From CAYRFF01 sp964436125 (GTDB lineage Bacteria; Bacteroidota; Bacteroidia; Chitinophagales; Saprospiraceae), in NCBI GenBank assembly GCA_964436125.1, contig CAYTBT010000002.1:84591-148590 (forward strand): a stretch of 64,000 nt of DNA. The letters are read 5' to 3'. Positions within the stretch are counted from its first letter, which is position 1. Each line of letters starts with the position of its first letter. Below are positions 48,007 through 56,995 of this stretch, in pieces. A program made the translations under genes and the position numbers. Under the pieces are notes generated by a model. That model had not been told where the DNA came from and made no database searches. It worked only from the letters and a program-made list of their open reading frames with translations.

Positions 48007-49356
48007 ATGCATATAGAACAATTCTACGATAAACCACTTGCACATGCCTCTTATGCCATAATCAGCGACGGTAAAATGGCGGTCATTGATCCGGGAAGAA
48101 ATCCCGAGCAATATTATGCATTTGCCGAAAGGCATAATGCAGATATTGTAGCAGTCATTGAGACGCATCCGCATGCAGACTTTGTCAGCTCGCATCTTCA
48201 GATTCACGAGGAAAAAGGCGCACCCATATATGTCTCCTCCCTGACAAATTCAAGCTATCCGAGTGAAGCATTTGATGATGGGGCGGAAATCAAGCTGGGA
48301 TCCATTACATTGAGTGCCTTAAACACGCCGGGACATTCACCCGATTCAATCACAATCATTGCCAAGGATGAAAACGGAGAAGAAGTAGCTGCATTTACCG
48401 GAGATACCTTATTTATCGGTGATTGCGGCAGGCCGGACCTCCGAGAAAATGCAGGTAATGTACAAGCAAAGCGCAGAGAGCTCGCGGATATGATGTATAA
48501 TTCATTAAGAGAAAAATACAGCATTCTTCCCAATGCTATGAAAGTGTACCCAGCTCATGGCGCCGGTTCCCTCTGTGGGAAAAATCTCAGTAGCAAGCGC
48601 GTAAGTACTATCGGAGAAGAAAAAGCAAGCAACTGGTCTCTTCAAGATATGAGCAAAGAAGAATTTGCAGAGCAGCTCCTCGAGGGGCAGCCTTTTATTC
48701 CGCATTATTTCAGCCATGCAGTAAGCCTTAATTCACAAGGAGCCGACAATATCAATGAAGCCTTGTCGAGGGTGAATCGCGTGCAGGCGATCGAGGACGA
48801 TGGCAATATCGTATTGGATACGAGGAGTCCGGCAGAATTCCGTCAAGGTCACAATAAAAATGCAATAAATATTGAGTATAAGCCCAATGCCAAGTTTGAG
48901 ACATGGCTGGGTGCAATTCTGAAGCCTGAAGAGAAATTTCACCTCATAGCAGCCGATGCTGATAGAAGGGAAAAAGTCCTTGAGCGCATCGCCAAGATAG
49001 GTTACGAGGGCAATATTCTCACTGCGGGAATTGAAAATAGCGATGAAGTCAAGGAAGCAGAATTTGATCAGGAAGCTTTCACAAATGACATGGATAGTTA
49101 CACCATCCTCGACGTCAGACAGCCGGGAGAAGTAGCAAGTCAGGCAATATTTGACAATGCGGTATCCATTCCACTTGCTGAATTGAGGAGTCGCGTCGAT
49201 GAATTGGACCGGTCCAAGCCCATCGTTGTACATTGCGCCGGAGGCTATCGCTCTCCCGCAGCGGTATGCATTATCGAAAATGCATATCCAGATGCAACTG
49301 TAATTGATATGGGAAGTGCGATCGCTCAATTCAAGGGTAATGCACGCCTCAATTAA
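48007..49356 (+). CDS. metallo-beta-lactamase-fold hydrolase with two rhodanese domains
   Basis: A 449-residue cytoplasmic protein. Residues about 1-245 are an MBL fold with the metal motif ETHPHADF (His54, His56, Asp58), where the usual last His is Phe, as in many persulfide-dioxygenase-like members; NTPGHSPDS and PAHGAG supply further ligands. Rhodanese 1 (about 255-350) has lost its Cys (AADADRRE). Rhodanese 2 (about 360-449) keeps it in HCAGGYRSP. It probably acts in persulfide or sulfide oxidation. It is followed at 67 bp by a single rhodanese, forming a sulfur-handling pair. Confidence 0.9.
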   Translation: MHIEQFYDKPLAHASYAIISDGKMAVIDPGRNPEQYYAFAERHNADIVAVIETHPHADFVSSHLQIHEEKGAPIYVSSLTNSSYPSEAFDDGAEIKLGSITLSALNTPGHSPDSITIIAKDENGEEVAAFTGDTLFIGDCGRPDLRENAGNVQAKRRELADMMYNSLREKYSILPNAMKVYPAHGAGSLCGKNLSSKRVSTIGEEKASNWSLQDMSKEEFAEQLLEGQPFIPHYFSHAVSLNSQGADNINEALSRVNRVQAIEDDGNIVLDTRSPAEFRQGHNKNAINIEYKPNAKFETWLGAILKPEEKFHLIAADADRREKVLERIAKIGYEGNILTAGIENSDEVKEAEFDQEAFTNDMDSYTILDVRQPGEVASQAIFDNAVSIPLAELRSRVDELDRSKPIVVHCAGGYRSPAAVCIIENAYPDATVIDMGSAIAQFKGNARLN

Positions 49357-49423
49357 TGCTTAATGCACCGAATTTATGCTTGTTTTACTCTTGTTAAATT
49401 TTATCACTAAAACAACAAATACA

Positions 49424-49735
49424 ATGGGATTTTTATCTGGCTTACTAGGGCTTTCCGATGACAAAAATAAGGTTAAATCTTTCCTCGATGCAGGTGCAGT
49501 TATCATCGATGTAAGAACACCGAGTGAATTTCAAGGCGGCCATGTAGCCGGTTCACGGAATATTCCGCTGAATGAAATTTCCGCAAGTGTCGATGAACTC
49601 AAGGCATTAAATAAACCTCTTGTCTTGTGCTGTGCATCGGGAATGCGGAGTAAAAAAGCTACAAGTACTCTTAGCTCTGCCGGCATTGAATGCTTAAATG
49701 GTGGAAGCTGGACGCAAGTAAATAGTCTCGTCTGA
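49424..49735 (+). CDS. single-domain rhodanese
   Basis: A 103-residue rhodanese started at the Met of MGFLSGLLGL; a 16-residue in-frame extension upstream is hydrophobic but not a clean signal peptide and is probably untranslated. The active loop CCASGMRSK holds the catalytic Cys. VIIDVRTPSEFQGGHVAGSRNIPL is the family signature. It follows the MBL-rhodanese gene and likely passes persulfide sulfur in the same pathway. Confidence 0.88.
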   Translation: MGFLSGLLGLSDDKNKVKSFLDAGAVIIDVRTPSEFQGGHVAGSRNIPLNEISASVDELKALNKPLVLCCASGMRSKKATSTLSSAGIECLNGGSWTQVNSLV

Positions 49736-49779
49736 GGATTTCCCTCCAGTGAAAATAGCTTGTCGCTGTTCTATGTTCT

Positions 49780-49797
49780 ACCATGTGTGCCTTCGGA
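49780..49797 (+). repeat. R2 motif, degenerate copy
   Basis: TACCATGTGTGCCTTCGG is similar to the R2 motif at 36291 and 43443 but has lost symmetric pairing. Confidence 0.35.
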
Positions 49798-49835
49798 CTG
49801 CTACCTTGGTCAATATGAAACATTCAAGCATAAAT

Positions 49836-49871
49836 AAAGGACTTTTCCCTTTCAGGAGAAGTCCTTTTTGT
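49836..49871. terminator. bidirectional terminator, rhodanese / tRNA-Pro
   Basis: AAAGGACTT (49836-49844) pairs perfectly with AAGTCCTTT (49859-49867) with a T tract on the plus side and a TTTATTTAT run on the minus side. It ends both the rhodanese transcript and the tRNA-Pro transcript. Confidence 0.7.
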
Positions 49872-49874
49872 TTG

Positions 49875-49949
49875 TCGGGGTGGCAAGATTCGAACTTGCG
49901 ACCTCCACGTCCCAAACGTGGCGCGATAACCGGGCTACGCTACACCCCG
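49875..49949 (-). tRNA. tRNA-Pro (UGG)
   Basis: A 75-nt cloverleaf. CGGGGTG pairs with CACCCCG in the acceptor stem, the anticodon loop is TTTGGGA (anticodon TGG), the T-loop is GTTCGAATC and the discriminator base is A. CCA is not encoded. Confidence 0.93.
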
Positions 49950-50093
49950 AGTGCTCATTCTTTATCGAGCATCCTTTACTTCTCTGCAATATTCAATCAC
50001 ACTACGGAAATAAAGGAGTATTATTTTTAAGGACACAAATTTATAAAATTTCTACTTTACGCTCGGTAAAATTTCAATAAATTTTATCCCTAG

Positions 50094-50182
50094 CGGTGAG
50101 AGGGGGATTCGAACCCCCGATACACATTTCTGCGTATGCCGGTTTAGCAAACCGGTGGTTTAAGCCACTCACCCACCTCACC
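50094..50182 (-). tRNA. tRNA-Ser (GCU)
   Basis: An 89-nt class II tRNA with a long variable arm. The acceptor begins GGTGAGG and ends in TCTCACC (one G-U pair), the anticodon loop is TTTGCTA (anticodon GCT), the T-loop is GGTTCGAATCC and the discriminator is G, as expected for serine. It lies head-to-tail with tRNA-Pro. Confidence 0.93.
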
Positions 50183-50595
50183 AGTGTGAAAGCTCTTTTA
50201 CTTTCGGAATGCAAAGGTATAACTCCGCACTCAATTGGTCAAATATTTCTCGATAATTTCTTTATTTTCCTGTATTTATCCTCATTCTCTGTGGACAAAA
50301 GTTCTTTTTCTCTGAAACTAAGCCTTTCCCTAATCATAAATCGGAGAGTTCCGGCCCTAGAGTAGCGACTATACTGTCTCTTCATCGAGGAAAAATGTGC
50401 TATAGACCACGGGACATGAGAAGATATGTCCCTGATTAAAGCCGGCTAGTGCAATTGTGGAAATCAATTGTGAAAGCATAACCTGAATCCAATATCCGTT
50501 AAGCGCCTCTGCACAGTAAATCACATTCATAAAATTGATTTACTTTTATTCTCCATTAATTTTCACATCTTTGTAGTGAAAATAACTTTACGGAT
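50183..50595. other. 413-bp intergenic region before lgt
   Basis: Divergent between tRNA-Ser and lgt. CATCTTTG at 50566-50573 is one base from the -7 consensus 22 bp before the lgt ATG, but the nearest TTG is 28 bp away. Otherwise nothing. Confidence 0.35.
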
Positions 50596-51771
50596 ATGTA
50601 TCCAGATTTATCCTATATATTACATGCACTTCTCGGCATAGGACCGGACGGACCTACATCGATTATAAAAACATTCGGTTTATTTCTCGTTATTGCATTT
50701 ATCGTCAGTGCATATCTTTTAAAATTGGAGCTTAAGAGGAAGGAGAAACTCGGATTATATCAGATAAGTGAAGAGACAAATACTATAGGCAAGGGACCGA
50801 CAGTCGAGAATGTTTTGCCGTCGGCGATATTTGGCTTTATCCTTGCATACAAGCTGGCCGGTATATGGCAATACTGGGATCAATTTCTCAATGATCCGGC
50901 AACAATCATTCTTTCCGATATCGGAAATGCAGGAGTAGGCATACTCGGCATGCTTCTTTATGGCGGATGGAAATATTATAGCCTGCAGAAAAACAAGCTC
51001 GATAAACCGAAGAAAGTACGTGTAAAATTATGGCCGCATCAACGCGTATGGGACATAACAGTAGTAGCTGCAGTAGCCGGGATAATCGGCGCCAAGCTAT
51101 TTGCGATCTTCGAGAGCATTGAGAATTTAAGAAACTTCCTTCAAGATCCGATACACACTTTATTATCCGGAAGTGGGCTTGCAATATATGGAGGACTTAT
51201 AGTCGCATTTGTCGTGGTAGCATTGTATATAAAACGCTACAAAATGAATATGATTTACACGATGGACGCAGTTGCGCCTGCACTTATTGCCGGTTATGGA
51301 GTCGGTCGCATAGGTTGCCAGCTCGCAGGTGATGGTGACTGGGGTATCGTAAATCACAGTGCAAGTCCGAGCTGGTGGTTTTTGCCAGACTGGTTATGGG
51401 CCTACAATTATCCACACAATGTCTTAAATCGCGGAGAGTTGATCCCTGGTTGTACATGGGATTATTGCTATGCACTCAGTGAACCGGTTTTCCCTACACC
51501 TTTATATGAAGTGATGATGGCTGCTGTGATTTTTATTATTTTGTGGAGCTTGCGCAAACGCATAAAAATACCCGGTGTTCTTTTCTTTATTTATGTGTTT
51601 CTCAATGGCGTTGAACGGTGGTTTATTGAAAAAATCAGGATAAACGACCATCTTCAATTTTTCGGTATCCAGTTGACACAAGCGGAGCTTATTTCTCTTC
51701 TTTTAATCATAATCGGTATAATCGGTATTATTTATCTGTCCACGACGAGCAAGAAAAGATATCCCTCGTAA
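50596..51771 (+). CDS. lgt: prolipoprotein diacylglyceryl transferase
   Basis: A 391-residue inner-membrane enzyme with about seven helices. It transfers diacylglycerol from phosphatidylglycerol to the lipobox Cys of prolipoproteins, such as GldB and the M1 peptidase here. The central signature is GYGVGRIGCQLAGDGDWG, containing the essential Arg and Gly residues, followed by FPTPLYEVM. The protein is longer than E. coli Lgt (about 290) because of an extended N-terminal region before the first catalytic helix, common in Bacteroidota. Confidence 0.94.
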   Translation: MYPDLSYILHALLGIGPDGPTSIIKTFGLFLVIAFIVSAYLLKLELKRKEKLGLYQISEETNTIGKGPTVENVLPSAIFGFILAYKLAGIWQYWDQFLNDPATIILSDIGNAGVGILGMLLYGGWKYYSLQKNKLDKPKKVRVKLWPHQRVWDITVVAAVAGIIGAKLFAIFESIENLRNFLQDPIHTLLSGSGLAIYGGLIVAFVVVALYIKRYKMNMIYTMDAVAPALIAGYGVGRIGCQLAGDGDWGIVNHSASPSWWFLPDWLWAYNYPHNVLNRGELIPGCTWDYCYALSEPVFPTPLYEVMMAAVIFIILWSLRKRIKIPGVLFFIYVFLNGVERWFIEKIRINDHLQFFGIQLTQAELISLLLIIIGIIGIIYLSTTSKKRYPS

Positions 51772-51807
51772 AACAGCTTAAGTGTAGAATTAAAATAGCA
51801 TGACTTT

Positions 51808-52167
51808 ATGAAGCGCTTATTAAAGGCATTTGGCTATGCATTTCAAGGCCTGGCAATCTTTTTTAAAGATGAACGGAATGCGCTTTACCACTGTATTGTC
51901 TCCGTACTTGCTATTCTTGTGGGATTTTATTTCAATATAAACAGAATGGAATGGATCGCAATCCTATTTGCCATAGCTCTCGTTTTTACCGCTGAAATCA
52001 TAAATTCCTCCATAGAACATCTTGCAGATACGCTTCACCCGGAACATTCTATCGGCATAAAACACACCAAGGATATCGCCGCAGCTGCTGTATTGTTCAG
52101 TGTGATTATCTCCGTGATTATCGGTATCGTGATTTTCTTCCCTTATGCCGTAGAGATCCTTGCCTGA
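51808..52167 (+). CDS. dgkA: diacylglycerol kinase family protein (DgkA)
   Basis: A 119-residue inner-membrane kinase with three helices. The signature EIINSSIEHLADTLHPEHS, with the paired Glu/Asn that hold ATP-Mg, is present, as is the N-terminal AFQGLAIFFKDERNALYH. It phosphorylates diacylglycerol or undecaprenol. It is 36 bp after lgt on the same strand, sharing lipid-intermediate metabolism, so an operon is likely. Confidence 0.9.
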   Translation: MKRLLKAFGYAFQGLAIFFKDERNALYHCIVSVLAILVGFYFNINRMEWIAILFAIALVFTAEIINSSIEHLADTLHPEHSIGIKHTKDIAAAAVLFSVIISVIIGIVIFFPYAVEILA

Positions 52168-52443
52168 AGCTAATTCGGTGAAGACACCTAGCTCGATTTA
52201 TCCATACTTCTGATCCACAATTCTCAATGTTCCTTTCCCTCATTTAAAACAGCCTTTTACAGAATTGCTTCAGATATCTTATATAATTAACCTGTGCTCT
52301 GTATTTTTTATGGATATCGCAATGCGACACTATGTATCAACATAGTAAAACCGAAATTGTACTTACGCACTATTGTGCAACACCAAACTGATACTATACT
52401 AATAAACGAATAAACTAAAATTACCCTTAGGAAAGAAAAGTTG

Positions 52444-52514
52444 AGGTCGCGAGCGGATTCGAACCGCTGTAGGAGGTTTTGCAGACCTCTGCCTAGCCAC
52501 TCGGCCACGCGACC
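52444..52514 (-). tRNA. tRNA-Cys (GCA)
   Basis: A 71-nt cloverleaf. GGTCGCG pairs with CGCGACC in the acceptor stem, the anticodon loop is CTGCAAA (anticodon GCA), the T-arm is GCGGTTCGAATCCGC and the discriminator is T, characteristic of tRNA-Cys. It follows pyrD by 51 bp on the same strand. Confidence 0.93.
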
Positions 52515-52565
52515 ATTCTTAAAATGGAACTGCAAATATATAAACTTTATCTCGAAGTCAAAAGT

Positions 52566-53633
52566 TTAACTCTTTTTCAATGGAGTTTTTTTATCCATAC
52601 TCTCCAGAATAGCTCTATTGATGTCTTTTATAAACCGCGGACCTTCATAAATCAACGATGTGTAGATCTGTATGAGATCTGCTCCACTTTCCAAGCGCTT
52701 TATGGCTTCTTCCTTGTTGTGAATCCCACCGACATTAATAATCGGTATTGATAACTCCTCTTTCAGCGCACTCAGATATCTACGCGACTTATCCAATAAG
52801 GGAAAGCCACTGAGACCGCCACTACCGATGTTTTTTAATCGCTCATCATCCGTATTCAGATTACTTCTATCGATAGTAGTATTGGTAAAGATAATGCCAT
52901 CGAGTTCCATCTGGACCACGACCTTGACAATAGCCTCAAGTTGAGCTTCGCTCAAGTCGGGAGATATTTTCAGTAAAATGGGCTTTTTATCATGGAGTTT
53001 TTGGTTTTTCTCTTGTACGCCGGATAGAATATGCCGGAGCGCATCCTCTTCCTGAAGTTTGCGTAAGCCAGGTGTATTGGGTGAGGAGACATTGAGGACA
53101 AAGTAATCGACATAATTGTGGAGAGTAGAAAAACACTGCAGATAATCATGGACAGCATCCTCATTGGGAGTAGTTTTATTCTTCCCGATATTGGCACCGA
53201 GGATATAGTCCGCAGATTCTCGTCTTTCCAGCCTTACACGCATTGCTTCCACGCCGTCATTATTAAAGCCCATGCGATTTATCAGGGCCTTATCCTTCGG
53301 CAATCTGAAGAGCCTGGGCAAGGGATTGCCGGCCTGTGGACGTGGAGTAACCGTCCCGATTTCTATAAAACCGAATCCAAGATGGGCCATTTTATCATAA
53401 TATTTCCCATCCTTGTCAAATCCCGCTGCAAGCCCCACGGGATTGGGAAATTTTAATCCCCATAATTCCCTTTCAAGCCGTTTATCCTGTGGTGATTGAA
53501 GATAGCTTTTGATTGCATCGGCGATAAGTGGAAATGACAGGGCCGCTGTAAATGTATCCACGGTAAGCTTATGCGCTTTTTCCGCATCGAGTAAAAACAT
53601 TGCGGGCTTAATCAATGACTTATAAACACTCAT
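52566..53633 (-). CDS. pyrD: quinone-dependent dihydroorotate dehydrogenase
   Basis: A 355-residue class 2 dihydroorotate dehydrogenase of pyrimidine synthesis. It is attached to the inner membrane and passes electrons to quinone. The N-terminal amphipathic part (KPAMFLLDAEKAHKLTV) is followed by the FMN barrel with NPVGLAAGFDKDG, NRMGFNNDG, NVSSPNTPGLR (catalytic Ser), NTTIDR and GGLSGFPL, and the C-terminal INVGGIHNKEEAI...LIQIYTSLIYEGP. Length is normal. First base is 1 bp from the upstream unknown gene's stop, so it is co-transcribed. Confidence 0.96.
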   Translation of the reverse strand: MSVYKSLIKPAMFLLDAEKAHKLTVDTFTAALSFPLIADAIKSYLQSPQDKRLERELWGLKFPNPVGLAAGFDKDGKYYDKMAHLGFGFIEIGTVTPRPQAGNPLPRLFRLPKDKALINRMGFNNDGVEAMRVRLERRESADYILGANIGKNKTTPNEDAVHDYLQCFSTLHNYVDYFVLNVSSPNTPGLRKLQEEDALRHILSGVQEKNQKLHDKKPILLKISPDLSEAQLEAIVKVVVQMELDGIIFTNTTIDRSNLNTDDERLKNIGSGGLSGFPLLDKSRRYLSALKEELSIPIINVGGIHNKEEAIKRLESGADLIQIYTSLIYEGPRFIKDINRAILESMDKKTPLKKS

Positions 53634-53634
53634 A

Positions 53635-54135
53635 TCAATCTGTTCTTCTATTCTGCTTTACCCGGATTATCCCTGCAATCGTGAGACTACATATCCATAA
53701 AAACATATTTACAATAGATTCTGTCTTGTGCTCCTCATTAAAATCTTCAATCGTCTCGCCGATAAATGTGTATAGAGCTGGTTCATGCATCGCAATTCTT
53801 TCGGTAGTAAATCGCTCTTGAATCGCTACTTTCTTTTGCTTATTATTTAGCTTCCACAAATGCTCTTCCAGCTCGCTTAATTCCTCGACATCTATCTCGG
53901 CTGCAAGTTCTTCCCAATTTTCTGCAGAAGATTTCAGGATTACTTCTACGAGATATACCAATAGGATAAATTCACCTCCTTCAAGTGCACTGTGTTCACC
54001 ATCCGTCAACCAGACAGCAATCGGTGAATGAAGGTTTATAAGAGTGTTTAAGAATTCCAGCGGTCCTTCTTCACTATCGAGAATTGCATTTTCATGCTCC
54101 TCAATGGACTTCTTTTCCCATATCTTCTTGCTCAT
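53635..54135 (-). CDS. small protein of unknown function, C-terminal TM helix
   Basis: A 166-residue protein that I do not recognise. It is acidic and Glu-rich (LKSSAENWEELAAEIDVEELSELEEHLWKL) with one C-terminal hydrophobic stretch (SIVNMFLWICSLTIAGIIRV, near 137-156), so it is likely a tail-anchored protein facing the cytoplasm. It is the middle gene of a tight three-gene unit: gaps of 3 bp to the AspA-like gene and 1 bp to pyrD. No catalytic motif was seen. Confidence 0.55.
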   Translation of the reverse strand: MSKKIWEKKSIEEHENAILDSEEGPLEFLNTLINLHSPIAVWLTDGEHSALEGGEFILLVYLVEVILKSSAENWEELAAEIDVEELSELEEHLWKLNNKQKKVAIQERFTTERIAMHEPALYTFIGETIEDFNEEHKTESIVNMFLWICSLTIAGIIRVKQNRRTD

Positions 54136-54138
54136 AGT

Positions 54139-55086
54139 TTATTCCTCTGTAGATACTTTTTTGACGATAAAATATCCATCTTCACCTTGTGATTGATAAA
54201 GTGGCATAAGAATCATTCCTGATTCCGGAGCTCTTATTTCTCCATTTTTATCTGTAGCAATGAGTTGTCCTTTCTCAATCGGATCAAAGTTGTGAAATCC
54301 CGGTTCCATCTTAAAATGATCTTCAGGCTCAATCGGATGTGAATGTATTAATTCTGCCAGCTTGGGCAATCCTTCTGCATACTTTCTCAATAATTCATCG
54401 TGATGTGACTCTACATCTTTCTCCTTTACCGCATCCACAGAACGCATAAACCCGGCGATAGCAGATACCGCACGATGAACACTCAATCTGTCGTGGTGCT
54501 GACCGGCTTCAAATGTTACAGCAGTCGTATCTACGCCCAAGTGCTCTGTTGTAAAATACTGCAGGCTCGTACCCCTGATATTGGTGAGGAATTCTAGGAT
54601 TACAGGTGCGTGAAGCTGTAAGGCTATCTCAAGACTTTCTTCCGTTTCTTGAGGTAAGGTGAAAATTCCTCCACCGGCGGTTGTTGTATGTAAATCAAGG
54701 ATACATACCTTCTGCGCTGAGCTCTCTGTTATTGCTTTACGGATGTGATGTATTAATTCATAGATTTCCTCGTCTTCATTCTCCAGCTCTTCCGGAGAAC
54801 TTGCAAGAATCCTTGTGACTTTTTCCTCCGTAAATGAACGATTCATGTCAACTTCCAGAAAGCGCTTATCGGCTTCAACGGCTTTCATATTCCCTATTAA
54901 ACCGATAAATTTCCCCTTGTATTTAAAATTGGGATTGGCAAGTGGTTCTACTTCAAGCATCTTGAGCATAATTTTGATAGCCTTAATGCCTGCCGGCTCA
55001 TTCCCATGGATACTTCCGATAGCTATGATAAGCGGTCCATCTTCATGGCCGTTAAACTGCCCTATTATCCTATCGTCATTGTGCAT
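54139..55086 (-). CDS. succinylglutamate desuccinylase/aspartoacylase family amidohydrolase
   Basis: A 315-residue zinc amidohydrolase of the M14-like AstE/AspA family. The zinc site is GSIHGNEPAG (His, Glu), the third ligand is in ILDLHTT, and VDMNRSF is the substrate-arginine loop; the catalytic Glu is probably in VTFEAGQHH. Members cleave N-acyl amino acids such as N-acetylaspartate or succinylglutamate; the exact substrate is unknown. First gene of the operon with the unknown protein and pyrD. Confidence 0.88.
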   Translation of the reverse strand: MHNDDRIIGQFNGHEDGPLIIAIGSIHGNEPAGIKAIKIMLKMLEVEPLANPNFKYKGKFIGLIGNMKAVEADKRFLEVDMNRSFTEEKVTRILASSPEELENEDEEIYELIHHIRKAITESSAQKVCILDLHTTTAGGGIFTLPQETEESLEIALQLHAPVILEFLTNIRGTSLQYFTTEHLGVDTTAVTFEAGQHHDRLSVHRAVSAIAGFMRSVDAVKEKDVESHHDELLRKYAEGLPKLAELIHSHPIEPEDHFKMEPGFHNFDPIEKGQLIATDKNGEIRAPESGMILMPLYQSQGEDGYFIVKKVSTEE

Positions 55087-55361
55087 ATTCCTTCTTTTTC
55101 CTGTCTGATTTCCTTCTGTATTTCATCTCTGATCATAATGTTCCATATAACTGTATTTATCGTGGCTTAACTTGTAATTCATCTCTTCTATTCCCGCTTA
55201 ATCTGAATGAATTTCCCGAATTTACCCCATCCCATTCTTCTCAAGAAATCGAATCTTCAGTTCTACATCGTCGATAAACTCCCTTGTGCCCAGCATCGAA
55301 CAAAAGTAGGATATTTCAGTGAAAAACATAAGGATGATATGCCATTTTACGGCGTCCACCA

Positions 55362-56477
55362 TTATACATACATCAGATCCGATGCTATCCTGTCCGCATA
55401 ATGCTTTCCTGCTCGGGTGAGGGAAAGGGATTGCTCAGTCATTTGCGTAAGCTTGTTGTTATCAAGACTTTTTATGGCAGAATGGAAATATTCCTGCAGA
55501 TAGTCCGGGAATTGCCTCAAATCGGCATACTGCAGGCCTTCTTTCCGCCGCAAGCCGGTCATCAACCACTCATTATAGCGAGTCCTATCGTCGATAAGCT
55601 CCGATTCAGCAGGTCGCGTCCCGGAATTGATTGCCTTGATATATTTCAGGTTGTGCGAGACATTCCAGCTGCGATATTTTCCATCCCAGGAATGTGCTCC
55701 GGGACCAAGGCCGATATACGGTGTTCCATCCCAGTAACGGCTGTTGTGGATAGCGCGGTAGCCTTTCCGGGCGGAACTGGAAATCTCGTAGTGATCCCAG
55801 TGATATGCATCCATCCAGTCCATGAGTAAATCGTACTCTGCATTGATAGTATTATCGCCGGGCAAGCTGTATTTCCCTTTTGAAATATCATAATTGAGTG
55901 CCGTACCTTGCTCCACGGTCAACTCATAAGTAGAAAGATGTGTAATCGGATACTGGAAGGCATTTTTTAACTCATTTTCCCAATCTTTCAACGTCTGATT
56001 TTTCAAGCCATAGATAAGATCGATGGAGATATTTTTGAACTCGGAGGCAAATATATTTTCGAGACACAACTGCGATTCACGAGCATTATGCGCGCGATTC
56101 ATCCACAGCAATTGCTTCTGCTGAAAAGACTGAATTCCCACACTCAATCGCCTTATCCCTAGGTTCCACCAGGCAGATAATTTTTCCGCTGTGATGTCAT
56201 CGGGATTGGCCTCGAGTGTTACTTCCTTAAAGGCACTGATTTCACCGAATTCACTCAACAACTTCTCCAGTTCAGCTATACTCAAGATTGACGGTGTTCC
56301 ACCACCGAGATACAGCGTTTCATATTTTCTGTTTTCCCATTTTTGCTTCCGCAAATGCCATTCCTTAACGAGTGCATCCACCATAGCGGAACGCAATTTC
56401 AGATTGGTTGAAAAATGAAAATTGCAGTAATGACAAGCCTGTCGGCAAAAAGGGATATGGATATAAATACCGGCCAT
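55362..56477 (-). CDS. hemW: radical SAM heme chaperone HemW
   Basis: A 371-residue radical SAM protein. Cys11, Cys15 and Cys18 form the CRQACHYC (CxxxCxxC) [4Fe-4S] motif. Other features are LYLGGGTPSILS, EANPDD, GIRRLSVGIQSFQ, DLIYGLKNQTLKDWE and the C-terminal GPGAHSWDG...EWLMTGLRRKEGL, which separate HemW from the heme-synthetic HemN. It probably inserts heme into respiratory enzymes. Single gene on the minus strand. Confidence 0.95.
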   Translation of the reverse strand: MAGIYIHIPFCRQACHYCNFHFSTNLKLRSAMVDALVKEWHLRKQKWENRKYETLYLGGGTPSILSIAELEKLLSEFGEISAFKEVTLEANPDDITAEKLSAWWNLGIRRLSVGIQSFQQKQLLWMNRAHNARESQLCLENIFASEFKNISIDLIYGLKNQTLKDWENELKNAFQYPITHLSTYELTVEQGTALNYDISKGKYSLPGDNTINAEYDLLMDWMDAYHWDHYEISSSARKGYRAIHNSRYWDGTPYIGLGPGAHSWDGKYRSWNVSHNLKYIKAINSGTRPAESELIDDRTRYNEWLMTGLRRKEGLQYADLRQFPDYLQEYFHSAIKSLDNNKLTQMTEQSLSLTRAGKHYADRIASDLMYV

Positions 56478-56995
56478 CTACTCAAATAGTTTTACGTGAC
56501 CAAAATACTTAAACAACTGCTCGTAGTATTCTACACTTACTTTGCTTTCAGAAAAGATTGCTATGCAATCAGCTTTATTTCTCTCAATCCTGTAATATCT
56601 CGACCGATGCAAACCTATCATCAATTTTTCACTTTTATTTAATTTATTCCTTTACAATCTACAGCTATAGCTCAAATTATTTCTGACGGAAGTCAGATGT
56701 ACTTAAATACCATTAATCTTATGAAATTCCATATCTATTCATTCTTTATGGGTTTTTTCTATGTATAAGTCTATACATTCTTGCAAACATCATTCCCTTC
56801 CCAATAACTGAAATTAAGAATATCGTAGATTCTGAAACCTATTATCTATCTTGAACGCTCATAAAGATAGGAAAAATGGTAGAATCCGGCTTCCCTTGTG
56901 ATGATTACATCGTCTTAAAGCGCCTAGAAAAAGATGAAAGCGATAAAATCGTCACCATTCAGATATGTATCAGAGTGAATTATTGCTACTTCAGA
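56478..56995. other. 518-bp AT-rich intergenic region
   Basis: Left edge of the AT-rich island, lying between hemW and the end of the TonB-like barrel. A 59-codon plus-strand frame (56876-57055) starts MVESGFPCDDYIVL and overlaps the barrel's 3' end; it has protein-like composition but no homologue that I recognise. No hairpin terminator is evident after the barrel. Confidence 0.35.

Noticed and set aside
49749..50365. Frames of 70-93 codons over the tRNA genes
   Set aside because: They run through tRNA-Pro and tRNA-Ser; the apparent motifs are tRNA sequence read as codons.
55207..55401. 64-codon plus-strand frame
   Set aside because: Overlaps the 3' end of hemW antisense and has no recognisable feature.
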